29,559 bases of DNA from Litorivicinus sp. (lineage in GTDB: Bacteria > Pseudomonadota > Gammaproteobacteria > Pseudomonadales > Litorivicinaceae). Under the pieces are notes generated by a model. That model made no database searches and was not told the DNA's origin. It was given only the letters and a program-made list of their open reading frames with translations. Made by a program: the position numbers and the translations under genes. Positions 6,313 to 15,620 of the stretch are shown one piece after another (within the stretch, counting starts at the first letter, position 1; each line of letters opens with the position of its first letter). The DNA lies in contig JAGYIK010000003.1 in the NCBI GenBank assembly GCA_018402605.1, positions 1-29,559 on the forward strand, given 5' to 3'.

Positions 6313-7740
6313 ATGCAGATATCGACATCGAAAGGCCTGATCGGAATTGCCGATCCACGGTGGCCGGAATCCGCCTCCGTTGAACGGCTGGCGATTGATT
6401 CAGGTTTTGACGCCATTGTGTCATCTGAAGTTGCCGGTCTTCTCGCTAAGAAGGATCAGCTGAAGATGGTGGTCACGAAGCTTGAGAAGCAGGGTTCGTT
6501 GCAAGACATCATCGCGATCATGAAAGCCTTTGGTGATAGCGTGGCATTTGTGATTCGGGCGGATGCTTCGGATATGCAGAGTGTGACAACACTTGCGCAG
6601 ATCCCTGGGGTGCACGTGGTCTCTGACACTGATTTCTCAAAAACCACCTGGTTACCGGTCTTTGAACAAGCGATTGAGGTGCCTGAGCCGAAGGCACCGG
6701 TCACAGCATCGCAGACCGAACCGACTCCACAATTTGTGTTTGTCGATCCGAAATCACAGCAACTACTGGCATTGGTCGAGCGTCTCGCTGTAACCAAGGC
6801 GGCTGTGCTCCTGCAGGGTGCTACCGGCTCAGGTAAAGAGGTTTTGGCCAAGACGCTGCATCAATTGTCGGATCGTGCAAATCAGCCGTTTGTGGCCTTG
6901 AACTGTGCAGCCATGCCAGAGCATCTGGTAGAGGACATGCTGTTCGGCCATGAGAAAGGTGCCTTCACGGGCGCAAGCCGCGAGTTGGCCGGCGTGTTTG
7001 AGCAGGCAACTGGTGGGACCGTATTCCTTGATGAAATCGGCGAGATGCCGATTCAGCTGCAAGCGAAATTACTGCGCGTGTTGCAGGAGAAAGAGGTGGT
7101 CAGACTGGGTGGACGCGAGTCCATTCCACTGGATTTCCGGTTGGTTGCAGCAACCAACAAAGATCTGAAAGCCGGGATCGCTGACAAGACATTCCGTGAG
7201 GATCTGTACTACCGCATCAGTGCGTTTAAGTTACAGGTCCCAGCGCTTGCCGAGCGGCGCGGTGACATCGTGCCATTGGCTAATTCGTTGGCGATTAAGC
7301 ACGGCATCAGCCAGCCTCAGTTCGCTGAGCACGCACTTCGCCAGTTGTACAGCTATCACTGGCCCGGCAACGTGCGCGAGCTCGATAACGTGATTCAACG
7401 TGCTGTGGTGTTTTCAAACTATGGCCGAATCGAAGCGGAGCACGTGTTCTTTGATGAGCCGATGGTGCGTCCCGAAGTGGAGGCAACATCCTCATTTATG
7501 TCGCCGCGATTTGAGCCGATGCGCTTTGCCGATCGTCCCATGGAGTCATCCATGCTTTCAGGTAGCCGAGATCTGCAGTCTGCAGTCCGCGCCAGTGAGT
7601 ACGACGTGATCATGGAAGCAATTCGCTCGACGCGGACCCGTGAAGAGGCGGCCAAGAAATTAGGCATCAGCCCGCGGACTCTCCGCTACAAAATGGCACG
7701 ACTGCGGGACGAAAGCCCCAGCATGTCGCACTGCGCGTAG
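6313..7740 (+). CDS. fleR: Sigma-54 activator, FleR/FlrC type, without a recognisable receiver domain
   Basis: A 475-residue enhancer-binding protein. Residues about 145-380 form the AAA+ domain: Walker [15 protein letters not shown] loop, Walker [11 protein letters not shown], and [12 protein letters not shown]. The C-terminal Fis-type helix-turn-helix ([20 protein letters not shown]) is nearly the FleR/FlrC consensus. The first 120 residues are where a CheY-like receiver should be. They lack the acidic pair near the N-terminus and the DxxMP-type phospho-aspartate motif, and no histidine kinase gene (fleS/flrB) lies between this and the fleQ homologue. FleR/FlrC normally switches on hook and basal-body genes after phosphorylation; here activation must work differently. 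It starts at ATG 6313 after AGGTGAG. fliE follows 12 bp downstream. Confidence 0.88.
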   Translation: MQISTSKGLIGIADPRWPESASVERLAIDSGFDAIVSSEVAGLLAKKDQLKMVVTKLEKQGSLQDIIAIMKAFGDSVAFVIRADASDMQSVTTLAQIPGVHVVSDTDFSKTTWLPVFEQAIEVPEPKAPVTASQTEPTPQFVFVDPKSQQLLALVERLAVTKAAVLLQGATGSGKEVLAKTLHQLSDRANQPFVALNCAAMPEHLVEDMLFGHEKGAFTGASRELAGVFEQATGGTVFLDEIGEMPIQLQAKLLRVLQEKEVVRLGGRESIPLDFRLVAATNKDLKAGIADKTFREDLYYRISAFKLQVPALAERRGDIVPLANSLAIKHGISQPQFAEHALRQLYSYHWPGNVRELDNVIQRAVVFSNYGRIEAEHVFFDEPMVRPEVEATSSFMSPRFEPMRFADRPMESSMLSGSRDLQSAVRASEYDVIMEAIRSTRTREEAAKKLGISPRTLRYKMARLRDESPSMSHCA

Positions 7741-7752
7741 GGAGCTTGAACC

Positions 7753-8094
7753 ATGATTGATAAGACAGGTTCAGTACAAGCGCAGATGCTTATGGATCAG
7801 ATCAAGGCCTATCAGGCCAAGGTCAGCCAAACACGTGAGCCAGAGGCCGCGATTGCGCCAGCCGATGTGCAGAAGCCGCGCTTTAATGATGCGGTGCGTG
7901 AACTGGTCAACTCGGTCAATACCGCACAAATGCAGTCATCCAATATGCGCGCAGCCTTTGAGCGTGGTGAGGATATTCCACTGACCGACGTGGTCATCAG
8001 TATGCAGAAATCATCACTCGCGTTTGAAGCGACGCTGCAGGTCCGAAATAAGGTCCTGAAAGCGTACGAAGACATCATGAATATGCCGGTTTAA
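7753..8094 (+). CDS. fliE: Flagellar hook-basal body complex protein FliE
   Basis: A 113-residue protein that links the MS ring to the rod. The C-terminal half, with ALVNS-like NSVNTAQMQSSNMRAAFERG, then DVVISMQKSSLAFEATLQVRNKVLKAYEDIM, is the conserved FliE region. It mimics the D0 helices of axial proteins. It has no signal peptide, as it is exported by the flagellar type III system. It starts at 7753 after GGGAGCTTGAACC, 12 bp behind the FleR-type gene, and leads the long fliE-flhB operon. Length is normal (about 105-115). Confidence 0.93.
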   Translation: MIDKTGSVQAQMLMDQIKAYQAKVSQTREPEAAIAPADVQKPRFNDAVRELVNSVNTAQMQSSNMRAAFERGEDIPLTDVVISMQKSSLAFEATLQVRNKVLKAYEDIMNMPV

Positions 8095-8110
8095 AGGATA
8101 GGAATTCAGC

Positions 8111-10075
8111 ATGGCGACAACCACAGCAGATATGCAACAGATGCAAGCCGAGACCCAAGGGGCTGGCCAGCAACTGAGTACGCAAGCGCAAGAGGCTCAA
8201 ATGAACCAGGGCGTGGCGACCACCGATGACGGTCAAAGCCAAGGCGGCATGTTGCAAAACATCAGTAGCCGCGGTTTTCCTAGCCTCAACGAGATCCTTG
8301 CACAGCCCGCGGTTAAAAAAGCAACTCCCGGTATTATGATCGGAATTTTGCTGTTGTTTTTCGTCGCCAGTTACATGGCGATGCAAGAGCCCGTGTATCG
8401 CCCCATTTTCCCGGGGATGAATGATGCCGATCGGCAAACGGCCATGGATGCGCTCAAAGAGGGCGGATTCTCTGCGCAGTTGAATCGCCAGACTGGACAA
8501 TTGGAAGTCGAAGCAGGCGGCTATCATGAGGCGCGGATTTACCTGGCATCGAAAGGGCTGCCTTCAGAGGGCACAGCAAGCGGCTTTGATGCACTGATGC
8601 AATCCTCATCGATTACGACATCGCAGTTCATGGAGCAGGCGAACTATGCGGCTGCTGTTGAGCAGGAGCTTGCCAAGTCGATTATCCGGATCTCGAGCAT
8701 CAAGCATGCGCGCGTGCACCTGGCATTACCGCAACAGTCAGTTTTTGTGCGTGATCGGACGCCACCGAAGGCTTCGGTCGTTGTGACACGCTTTGCGGGC
8801 CGAAATATCGACAACAATCAGGTCAACGCCATTATCAATTTGGTGGCGTCAAGCGTGCCGTATTTGGCGGCAACCGATGTTACGGTGGTGGACTCGCTTG
8901 GGAACCTATTAAGTGATGCGACCAAAGACAGTCCATTGGGATTGACCAGTGCACAGCTGACCCATAAGCAACAGGTTGAAGATACCTACCGAAACCGAAT
9001 TTACCAATTGCTCGGCCCGATCTACGGTGAAGATAATGTGCGTGCGCAGGTCAACGTAGAGATGGACTTTACCGAGACGGAAAGTACCTTTGAGACCTAT
9101 GACCCTGAACAGAAAGGAGAGAAGACGCGATCTGAAGTGCTGTCATTGGACCGCACTGCAACATCGGACGCGCAAGGGATTCCAGGCTCGACCAGTAACC
9201 AGCCGCCGCAGGACTCTCTGAATTTGCGCTCGATGGCACCGCCACGCAAGAGACCTTCTCGAATATTGGTGAGACCGTCAGTTCGAGAACGACGCGGAAC
9301 TATGAGCTCGATCGAATTGTCAGAACAGTAAGAGATGCCAACGGCACTGTGATGCGTGTCAGTGTATCGGTTGCTGTCAATCGTTTCGCACCGGGTGAAT
9401 ATCCACAGCCGCCAGAGGGTGTGGCTCCAGAGGACTTCAGCGGACCCGGAACTGGCTGAAATGTCGGAAGGTGAAATGACACGAATCAACAATTTGGTCC
9501 GTGGTGCTGTTGTAAATTTTGATGCAGAACGTGGTGATCAGGTCACTGTTGTGGCCAACTGTTCGATCCAGCCGCTGAATTGAGAATCTCATGCCGTGGT
9601 ATGAAAATGTGCTGTTGCTGAATGCCATTAAGGGCATGGTGGCAATGTTGGTGTTCGCGGTCATTGCCTTTGTCTTGATTCGCCCGATTGCCTACAAATC
9701 CTTGGGCATACTGTTGCCGTATGAGCGTAAGGCGATGGAAGCGGCCCAAACACAGATGCTGATGCGCAACAGGTCGACCAGCCAATCCTTGACCGGATGG
9801 TATCAGCCACCGCCTCCAGGTGCTGTGGGGTGGATGAAGAAGGCCGCCCCGGGTGGACGTGCGACCGGTAACCCAGTAGTCACAGATGGTGACATTGAGA
9901 TCGGTGAGGGTGAGACGCTGAAGAAATCCGTGCGAAGCCGAAGCCGAAGAAGTCATCGATCTCAGCGGATATGTTGGATACTGCGAACACCTACGATGAC
10001 AAGGTTGCATTGATCCGCATGCTTGTTCAGGAAGATTCTGGACGCGTGGCCAATGTATTGAAAAAGCATGATTAA
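8111..10075 (+). CDS. fliF: Flagellar MS-ring protein FliF (frameshifted in its last third)
   Basis: FliF forms the MS ring in the inner membrane, the base on which rotor and export gate assemble. The first 370 codons are intact: an N-terminal helix (IGILLLFFVASYMAMQEP), then the ring-building modules with QLEVEAGGYHEARIYLASKG, and VRVHLALP-like HARVHLALPQQSVFV. From about 9222 the frame changes repeatedly. The pieces can be followed as GETVSSRTTRNYELDRIV, MTRINNLVRGAV, the second membrane helix after PWYENVLLLNAIKG, and the FliG-binding tail DKVALIRMLVQEDSGRVANV ending at a TAA at 10073-10075. At least five indels are needed. All diagnostic residues survive, so sequence error is more likely than decay. 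Confidence 0.9.
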
Positions 10076-10095
10076 GTCGAACTAAGAGGTCGTCA

Positions 10096-11150
10096 GTGGC
10101 GTTACCAGGACAAGAACCGATTGAAATGACCGATGCGTCAGCGCGTGAGGAGATTGATGGCCTCACCTCAGCGGATCGGGCAATGTGGGTGCTCCTTCTC
10201 CTTCCTCGGTGAGGAAGACGCGCCAACATCATCAAATACATGGACCCTAAAGAGGTGCAAAGGATCGGTGCCGCTATGGTGAGCGCGGCCAGATATGTCG
10301 CAGGACGCAGTCAACTACGTACTCGATCAGTTCGTAGCTACTCTGAAAGGACAGAGTAGTTTGGGCTTGGGCTCAAGTGACTATGTGGAAATGGTATTAA
10401 AGCGTGCGCTTGGGGAAGACAAAGCGGCTTCAGTGATGGGGCGTATCTTACCTGACAGTCGTCGAAGGGTCTTGAAATCCTCAAATGGATGGATGCGCGT
10501 GCGATCCTCAGACATGGTCAGGAACGAGCATCCCCCAGGTGATTGCGATCATCATGTCTGTGCTCGATTACGAGCGGTGGCGCTGGATGTTCTGAGTTTC
10601 TTGCCACCACCGATTCGGCCAGAAATCCTGCAACGTGTCGCGCACTTGAAACAGTGCAAACCGGCGGCGATGCAGGAACTCGAATCGATCATGAAAAAGC
10701 AGTTCTCGAATTCATCAGCCCGCTCATCCAGTGTCGGTGGCGTAAAGCAGGTCATGAAGATTATGAACTTTGCCAAAGTGGATATGGAAACTCAGGTCAT
10801 GGAAGGCTTAATGGGTCTCGATGAAGATCTCGCCATGGCGGTCCAGGACAACATGTTCACCTTCGACACCCTTGATTGATGTCGATAACCGCGCGATTCA
10901 GACGATCATGCGTCACGTTGATCAGGATCTGCTGATGACAGCATTGAAAGGTGCCAGTGAGTTCGTCAAAGAGAAGTTCTTTGGCAACATGTCAGCGCGC
11001 GCGGGTCATGTTCATTGATGATATGGAAGCCAGCGACCGCTTCGCATCAGCGATGTTGAAGAGGCACAGAAGAAGATCATGCGGACCGGGGCTCGGAAGT
11101 TGTCTGACTCAGAACTCGTACTAGCAGGTCGCGGTGATGATTTCGTCTAA
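10096..11150 (+). CDS. fliG: Flagellar rotor switch protein FliG (frameshifted)
   Basis: FliG binds FliF and FliM and carries the torque helix that meets MotA. The gene starts at a GTG at 10096 after AAGAGG and reads VALPGQEPIEMTDASAREE. Successive frames then give GEEDA, MDPKEVQRIGAAMVS, VLKRALGEDKAASV, VLDYERW, a long intact central part including SSVGGVKQVMKIMNFAKVDM and GLDEDLAMAVQDNMFTFDTL, then IDVDNRAIQTIMRHVDQDLL and ALKGASEFVKEKFFGNMS, ending in SDSELVLAGRGDDFV. The DVDNRAIQ...ALKGA region holds the charged torque residues. Roughly seven indels break the frame. The 1055-bp span slightly exceeds the usual 1010-1020 bp. Its end overlaps the fliH start. Confidence 0.9.
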
Positions 11151-12537
11151 ACCGAAAGCCGCCTATGTCGCCAATGGCGCAGAACTTGAATTCCCATTCG
11201 AGGACAACGCGTTATTGGCGAAAAAGGATGAGCAACCCTTTGAGGATCCGCCTGGCGCGTTCTCGATACGGACGTGCCCTTTGAGCCGATGGCAATCAAG
11301 CAAGCGGGGATCAACTTACGGGTGGCGAGGAGTCAAACGCCGATTTAGAAGGAACCTCGGAGAGCAAGCTGATGCCACTGCTGAGCTGGATGAAGGGTCG
11401 ACTGAGACTGCCCCGTCTGATGAGACCGCTGTTGAAGGCGATGGAACCGAATGGGCTGAAATCGGCGTACCTGAGCCCATCGTTGCAGGTGTGCCTGAAG
11501 AGGAAGTTGAGGCGCGCGTTGCGGCCGCCAGGGCTGAAGCGCAGGTCAGCCTTGCATGCCGATTTTGCACGTGAGCGCCGAAGCACTTGAGGCCGAGCGC
11601 GATGCCGCGAAAGCTGAAGCGGACGCCGTGCGTGATCATGTGACCGCCGAGCTCGATGCAAAATATCAAACGCTTTTGCATGATAGCCGTCAAACCTATG
11701 ACACCCTGACGGGGAAACTAGCGCATGCCAGTGACAATGTGTCTGAATTTTTGAGCCACTGTCGAAGCTGTCGATGATATTGCCATGCAACTGGTTCGGC
11801 GGTGAGCTCAACGTACCCAACCGCAATTGCACGTTTGGTACAGGTTGTTTGACGCACTGGAAGGTTATCAACCGAAGAACCCCCTGTATTGCAAATGCAT
11901 CCTGAAGACCTGGCCATTTATCTCATCGATTGACGGAACACCCGAGGGCAGTTGCGTGCTGATGACGCGATGGCCCGAGGCGATGTATCGTTGAAATGGA
12001 TGACACGGCAGTAGATGACTCTTAATTGCACACCGAATCGAGAAAATTGCCAACCGTATTTTTGGTCTAGGCCACGATTTTAACGACAAGGTATTCGATC
12101 CAATTTCGACGGTGGGTCGGATACCGAAGCGGCCTTTGAAGACATCGAGAATTTTGTCGAAAGCGAGGTGCGTCAGTCGCAGACTGGGTCATCGCTGTTT
12201 GCGACAGAGGACTTGATGAAGCCACAGTGCTTGAACCGATGATTGATTCAGACGATGCAGTCGAGTCGGACCTGTCTGAAATAATGCAATCGACGGAAGC
12301 CGAAGAAGCTAAGAAGCTGAAGCCGAAGTTGAAGCAGAAGTTGAAGCAGAAGTTGAAGCCGAAGTTGAAGCAGAAGTTGAAGCCTGATAGATCCAGTACC
12401 TCAGGTTGAAGAAACTGAGGCCGGCTAACATAGCGGGAGCCAGTTGCTACGGTAACTGCTGATGAAGATGAGATTTTGATCAGGTCTCCGATACGATTCC
12501 GGAATCTGAGTCGACGTCAGATGAGGAATCCCGATGA
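11137..12537 (+). CDS. fliH: Flagellar export ATPase regulator FliH, unusually long (frameshifted)
   Basis: FliH dimerises, binds the ATPase FliI and docks it to FliN and FlhA. The start (ATG 11137, or the GTG at 11134) lies inside the end of fliG. The order of recovered pieces is as follows. First is an acidic N-terminal region (ETAPSDETAVEGDGTEWAE). Then come a helical part rich in Ala and Glu (EEEVEARVAAARAEA, ALEAERDAAKAEADAVRD) and the C-terminal domain with MQLVRR, MHPEDLAIYL, LRADDAMARGDV and HRIEKIANRIFGLG. This domain would normally end near 12080. Instead the acidic frame continues through VESDLSEIMQSTEAEEAKK, an EAEV repeat, and SDTIPESESTSDEESR to a TGA overlapping fliI. The span equals about 467 codons against the usual 230-270. 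At least eight indels are present. Confidence 0.8.
12319..12384 (+). repeat. Five and a half copies of a 12-bp tandem repeat in fliH
   Basis: Unit GAAGCMGAAGTT repeated without interruption. In the frame that fits FliH's acidic tail it encodes EAEV repeated. In another frame it reads as a Lys/Leu/Pro repeat, which is implausible. Third-position C/A variation (GCC versus GCA) between units shows the array is not a simple copying error. Such arrays commonly vary in copy number by slippage. Confidence 0.85.
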
Positions 12538-13851
12538 TGCAGTTTGCAGAAGTCGTGGACCGGCTGTGCGGTAATGAAGCCTTTGCTGGGCCTGAGCGGT
12601 CAGGAACCTCGTGCGTGTTGTCGGCATGACACTGGAGGCGCGTGGCATTTGGCGCCAGTGGGAGCGCTTTGAAACGCGTGGAAAGCCGCGGTCATGAACC
12701 TTTGATGCGGAAGTGGTGGGATTCCACAACGACACACTCTATCTGGATGCCGTTTACAGATCCCTCCGGCGCATCTCCAGGTGCACGCGTGCGTCTGTCT
12801 TCGTTCCACAGCGAAAGCGGCTGTTGGTAATGCGCAATTGGGTCGTGTGCTTGATGCGGTCTCTACGGCCCTTTGATTACGGCCGGCACCTGTCACAGAT
12901 AAATGGCTGGGTTTGCAGGGTCTGATGGTGAATCCGATGGAGCGTGGAGCAATCGAGAAGACCCTCGATGTCGGCGTGAAAGCAATTAATGGTCTTTTAA
13001 CCATCGGACGCGGTCAGCGGATTGGTCTGATCTCGGGATCGGGTGTCGGCAAAAGTGTGCTATTGGGCATGATGACCAAATACACTGAAGCCGATGTAGT
13101 CGTCATTGGCCTGATCGGCGAGCGGGGTCGCGAGGTCAAAGAGTTCATCTCGGAGACACTCGGTGTCGAGGGTTTGGCGAAATCGATTGTGGTTGCGTCT
13201 CCTGCTAACGAGTCGCCTGTGCTACGTCTCCGCGCGACCTATTTAGCGCACCTCATCGCCGAGTATTGGCGAGACCAAGGAAAACATGTCCTTTTGATGG
13301 TCGATTCGATGACGCGTGTGGCGCACGCGCAGCGGGAAATCGGTTTGGCTGTGGGTGAACCACCAACCTCAAAAGGGTATCCGCCTTCCGTTTTTGCCTT
13401 GTTGCCGAAGTTGATTGAGCGCTCAGGTGTTGGTCGGCATGGTCATGGATCAATTACCGCGATTTATACGGTGCTCGCAGAGGGTGACGATCGGTCTGAT
13501 CCAGTTGTGGACATCACACGCGCGTCACTGGATGGTCAAGTGATGTTGTCTCGCGATCTGGCAGACGCTGCATTTTATCCGGCGATCGATCTGACCGGTT
13601 CAGTGAGTCGCGTGATGAATCAGCTTGTCACTCCTGAAACCCTAAAGCGTGCAAATCACTTCCGTCGACTTTGGACCCTGTATCAGCAAAATCGGGATCT
13701 AATCTCGGTGGGTGCCTATGAAAAGGGCGCTAATGCTGAACTTGATGAGGCCATTGCTAAACGTCCGCAAATGGAAACGTTTTTGCGTCAAGATGCAGAA
13801 GAACAGTTCCGCTATGAGCACACTCAAAAGTTACTTGCGGGGGTCGTGTAA
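12534..13851 (+). CDS. fliI: Flagellar export ATPase FliI (N-terminal part frameshifted)
   Basis: FliI is the hexameric ATPase that energises flagellar type III export. The start at 12534 overlaps the fliH stop (ATGA). Pieces of the N-terminal beta-barrel domain are recoverable in shifting frames: MQFAEVVDRLCGNEAF, VVGMTLEARGI, GSALKRVESRG, AEVVGFHNDTLYL and GASPGARVRL. From 12913 the frame is clean, covering the catalytic core. It contains the P-loop GSGVGKS, GERGREVKEFI, VLLMVDSMTRVAHAQREIG with the Walker B Asp, the conserved GEPPTSKGYPPSVFALLPKL, and the C-terminal helical domain ending LLAGVV. The full span matches about 439 codons, normal for FliI. fliJ begins immediately after the TAA. 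Confidence 0.92.
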
Positions 13852-14292
13852 ATGCAGTGTTGGGAGGTCTTGGAGCGCCGAGCGCGCGTTGCACGAGATC
13901 AAGCTGCTGAGGCACTTACCGAGGTGCGCGCAAAGGTTAGTGAGCAACAGACGCTCTTAAGCCGAACGCAGGCCATTTGCGACCAGTATCAAGAAAAAAT
14001 TGCCACCATGCAGTCGAGCGTGAGTCATTTTGGTGACCTTCAATTATACCGGAGTTCACTCAAACAAATGCAGCAGGCCGTGTTTCAATTTCAAAACCAG
14101 GTTCGCATGCTTGAACTCGAGGCATCCCGTCGGCAGAAACATCTCGCTGCCGCAGAGCTTGAGCGACAGAAGTATGTCAAACTCATTGAGCGAGAGATTC
14201 GGCTCGCCAAAGCCAAGGAGGCCAAGGCTGAAGCCTTGAGTTTGGATGAGCTTGGAACGCAACTTCACCATCGGAGACAGAAACTGGCCTGA
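13852..14292 (+). CDS. fliJ: Flagellar export protein FliJ
   Basis: A 146-residue, almost wholly helical coiled-coil protein that inserts into the FliI hexamer, contacts FlhA and helps couple the proton gradient to export. The sequence is rich in Arg, Gln, Glu and Ala with FliJ-type features: an early RRARVARDQAAEAL helix and a late YKLIERE-like KYVKLIEREIRLAKAKEAK helix. Its ATG follows the fliI TAA with no gap. A Shine-Dalgarno-like GGGGG lies in the last fliI codons. Length matches the family (about 147). The frame is intact, and the damage seen upstream in fliF-fliI ends before this point. Confidence 0.88.
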   Translation: MQCWEVLERRARVARDQAAEALTEVRAKVSEQQTLLSRTQAICDQYQEKIATMQSSVSHFGDLQLYRSSLKQMQQAVFQFQNQVRMLELEASRRQKHLAAAELERQKYVKLIEREIRLAKAKEAKAEALSLDELGTQLHHRRQKLA

Positions 14293-14293
14293 A

Positions 14294-14334
14294 CCTTGCA
14301 AAGATCTCTGTATTATTGACCGTTGCAAGGATCT
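14294..14334 (+). repeat. Repeated TTGCAARGATCT element in the fliJ-fliK gap
   Basis: The 50-bp gap between fliJ and fliK contains CCTTGCAA (14294-14301) and TTGCAAGG (14323-14330), perfect 8-base inverted arms 21 bases apart. Because TTGCAA is itself palindromic, the same bases form a direct repeat: TTGCAAAGATCT and TTGCAAGGATCT, 27 bases start to start. This is the only noticeable gap between fliE and fliN, so it may be a protein site or an mRNA hairpin. There is no T-tract to suggest termination. Confidence 0.55.
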
Positions 14335-14342
14335 GAAACGCC

Positions 14343-15605
14343 ATGTCTTCGATACCAAGCGTGAGTATCACGTTGAACTCAGCATCTCAATCGTCCGCTA
14401 AAACCGCCAACGAAACAGGAGTTTCTGGGGAATCTGTGGAAAAAAATGGATTTGCTGAAGCGCTCGAGGCGGCGGATAAACCGCACACTGAAAGCAGCGG
14501 CAAATCGTTGCCGACAGAGGGCAAGCTTGTAAGTGAAGGGGCGAGTGGTATGACTCAAAACGTGCCGGCTGAGCAAATTCAAGTCGATCTCGATGCGCTG
14601 GATGTCCGTCGCGCAGGCGGTCTGACGTTAATCACGAGCACTGAGCCCGTGTCCCAAGATGCCTTGGTTGGTTTCATGCAAGACCAAGGCTTTTCTCGTG
14701 CTGAGATGGCTGAAGTGTTGATGGCGCGACCAGAACCGAAGTTCACGCCGTCGCTCGTGCCAACCATGACTGCTGGCGATTGGCTGAAATCGAAAGTTGG
14801 CGTTGATTTAGCCCAGCCGAAGTTCGATCCACAGGCCGCGCCAACTAATCTAGCAAATGCACTGGCAATGCAATTAACCGCACCGAAGACTGCAGGTCGT
14901 GTATCACCGATTTTTGAGATTCTAGCGGTTGGTGACGCGCTACCGAAAATTGAGCTGACGGATGAGGAATTGGAGTCGCCCGTCCTTAAGCTGGGTGACC
15001 TGATTCCGGGTCTTGCTGCAAAAGGCCAGTCCATGGGATTTGGTGGTTCCGGGAGTCAAGGCGACTCCGGTAGTCTGTTTAGCCAAGGTGAACGGACCCT
15101 AAGCGAGGGGCAGCAGCAAACGCAGGCGACTGAGGCGAAGGATTTTCGCGCGTTCTTAACGGATCACCTGCGTCGCGCGGATACGCTTCGTGATTTGTCG
15201 GATCGTCTTGGGCACATGCTGGCGCGCCAGATGAGTGGACAAATTGCACGTGGCCGCTGGACCTTGGAAATGGCATTGCATCCGGCAGAGCTTGGCTCTA
15301 TTGAAATTGATATGGAGATGACTGAGCGTGGGTTGGAAGCGAATTTCCGGGCGACACAAGCAGTCACGCGCGATCTCTTGATGGAATCCATGGGCCGATT
15401 AAAATCATGGTTTGAAGAAGGTGGCATTGATGTTGCATATGCCGGTGTAAGCCGGGATTCTGGCGCCAAGGATGGCGGAAACCCGACAGGCCGAGAGGCT
15501 AAAGCGGGTGGTGCTGAGGATGGCGTGGAGTCCAGTGATGCATCTGAAACAGATGTGGAACAATACGTATTTGACGGCTCGAAGGGCTTAGACGTACGCG
15601 TGTAA
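14343..15605 (+). CDS. fliK: Flagellar hook-length control protein FliK
   Basis: A 420-residue exported molecular ruler. It measures hook length and then switches the export gate from hook to filament substrates through FlhB. The N-terminal 250 residues are low in complexity (Ser, Thr, Gln and Glu rich), as expected for the ruler region. The C-terminal Flg_hook domain (about residues 290-370) has the typical pattern RWTLEMALHPAELGSIEIDM, ANFRATQAVTRDLLMESM and LKSWFEEGGIDV. A Gly/Asp/Glu-rich tail follows. The start at ATG 14343 is 10 bases after AAGGA. The frame is intact and of normal length. It is preceded by the repeat element in the fliJ-fliK gap. Confidence 0.88.
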   Translation: MSSIPSVSITLNSASQSSAKTANETGVSGESVEKNGFAEALEAADKPHTESSGKSLPTEGKLVSEGASGMTQNVPAEQIQVDLDALDVRRAGGLTLITSTEPVSQDALVGFMQDQGFSRAEMAEVLMARPEPKFTPSLVPTMTAGDWLKSKVGVDLAQPKFDPQAAPTNLANALAMQLTAPKTAGRVSPIFEILAVGDALPKIELTDEELESPVLKLGDLIPGLAAKGQSMGFGGSGSQGDSGSLFSQGERTLSEGQQQTQATEAKDFRAFLTDHLRRADTLRDLSDRLGHMLARQMSGQIARGRWTLEMALHPAELGSIEIDMEMTERGLEANFRATQAVTRDLLMESMGRLKSWFEEGGIDVAYAGVSRDSGAKDGGNPTGREAKAGGAEDGVESSDASETDVEQYVFDGSKGLDVRV

Positions 15606-15620
15606 TGGAGAGGAATCAGC

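Noticed and set aside
12319..12384. CRISPR-like repeat array
   Set aside because: Units are 12 bp, directly adjacent without spacers, and in frame with fliH coding; it is a coding tandem repeat.
9222..12912. True pseudogenisation of fliF-fliI (loss of motility)
   Set aside because: Conserved residues are preserved between breaks, breaks favour short runs of one base, and intact neighbours of the same operon show normal constraint. Kept as a possibility only.
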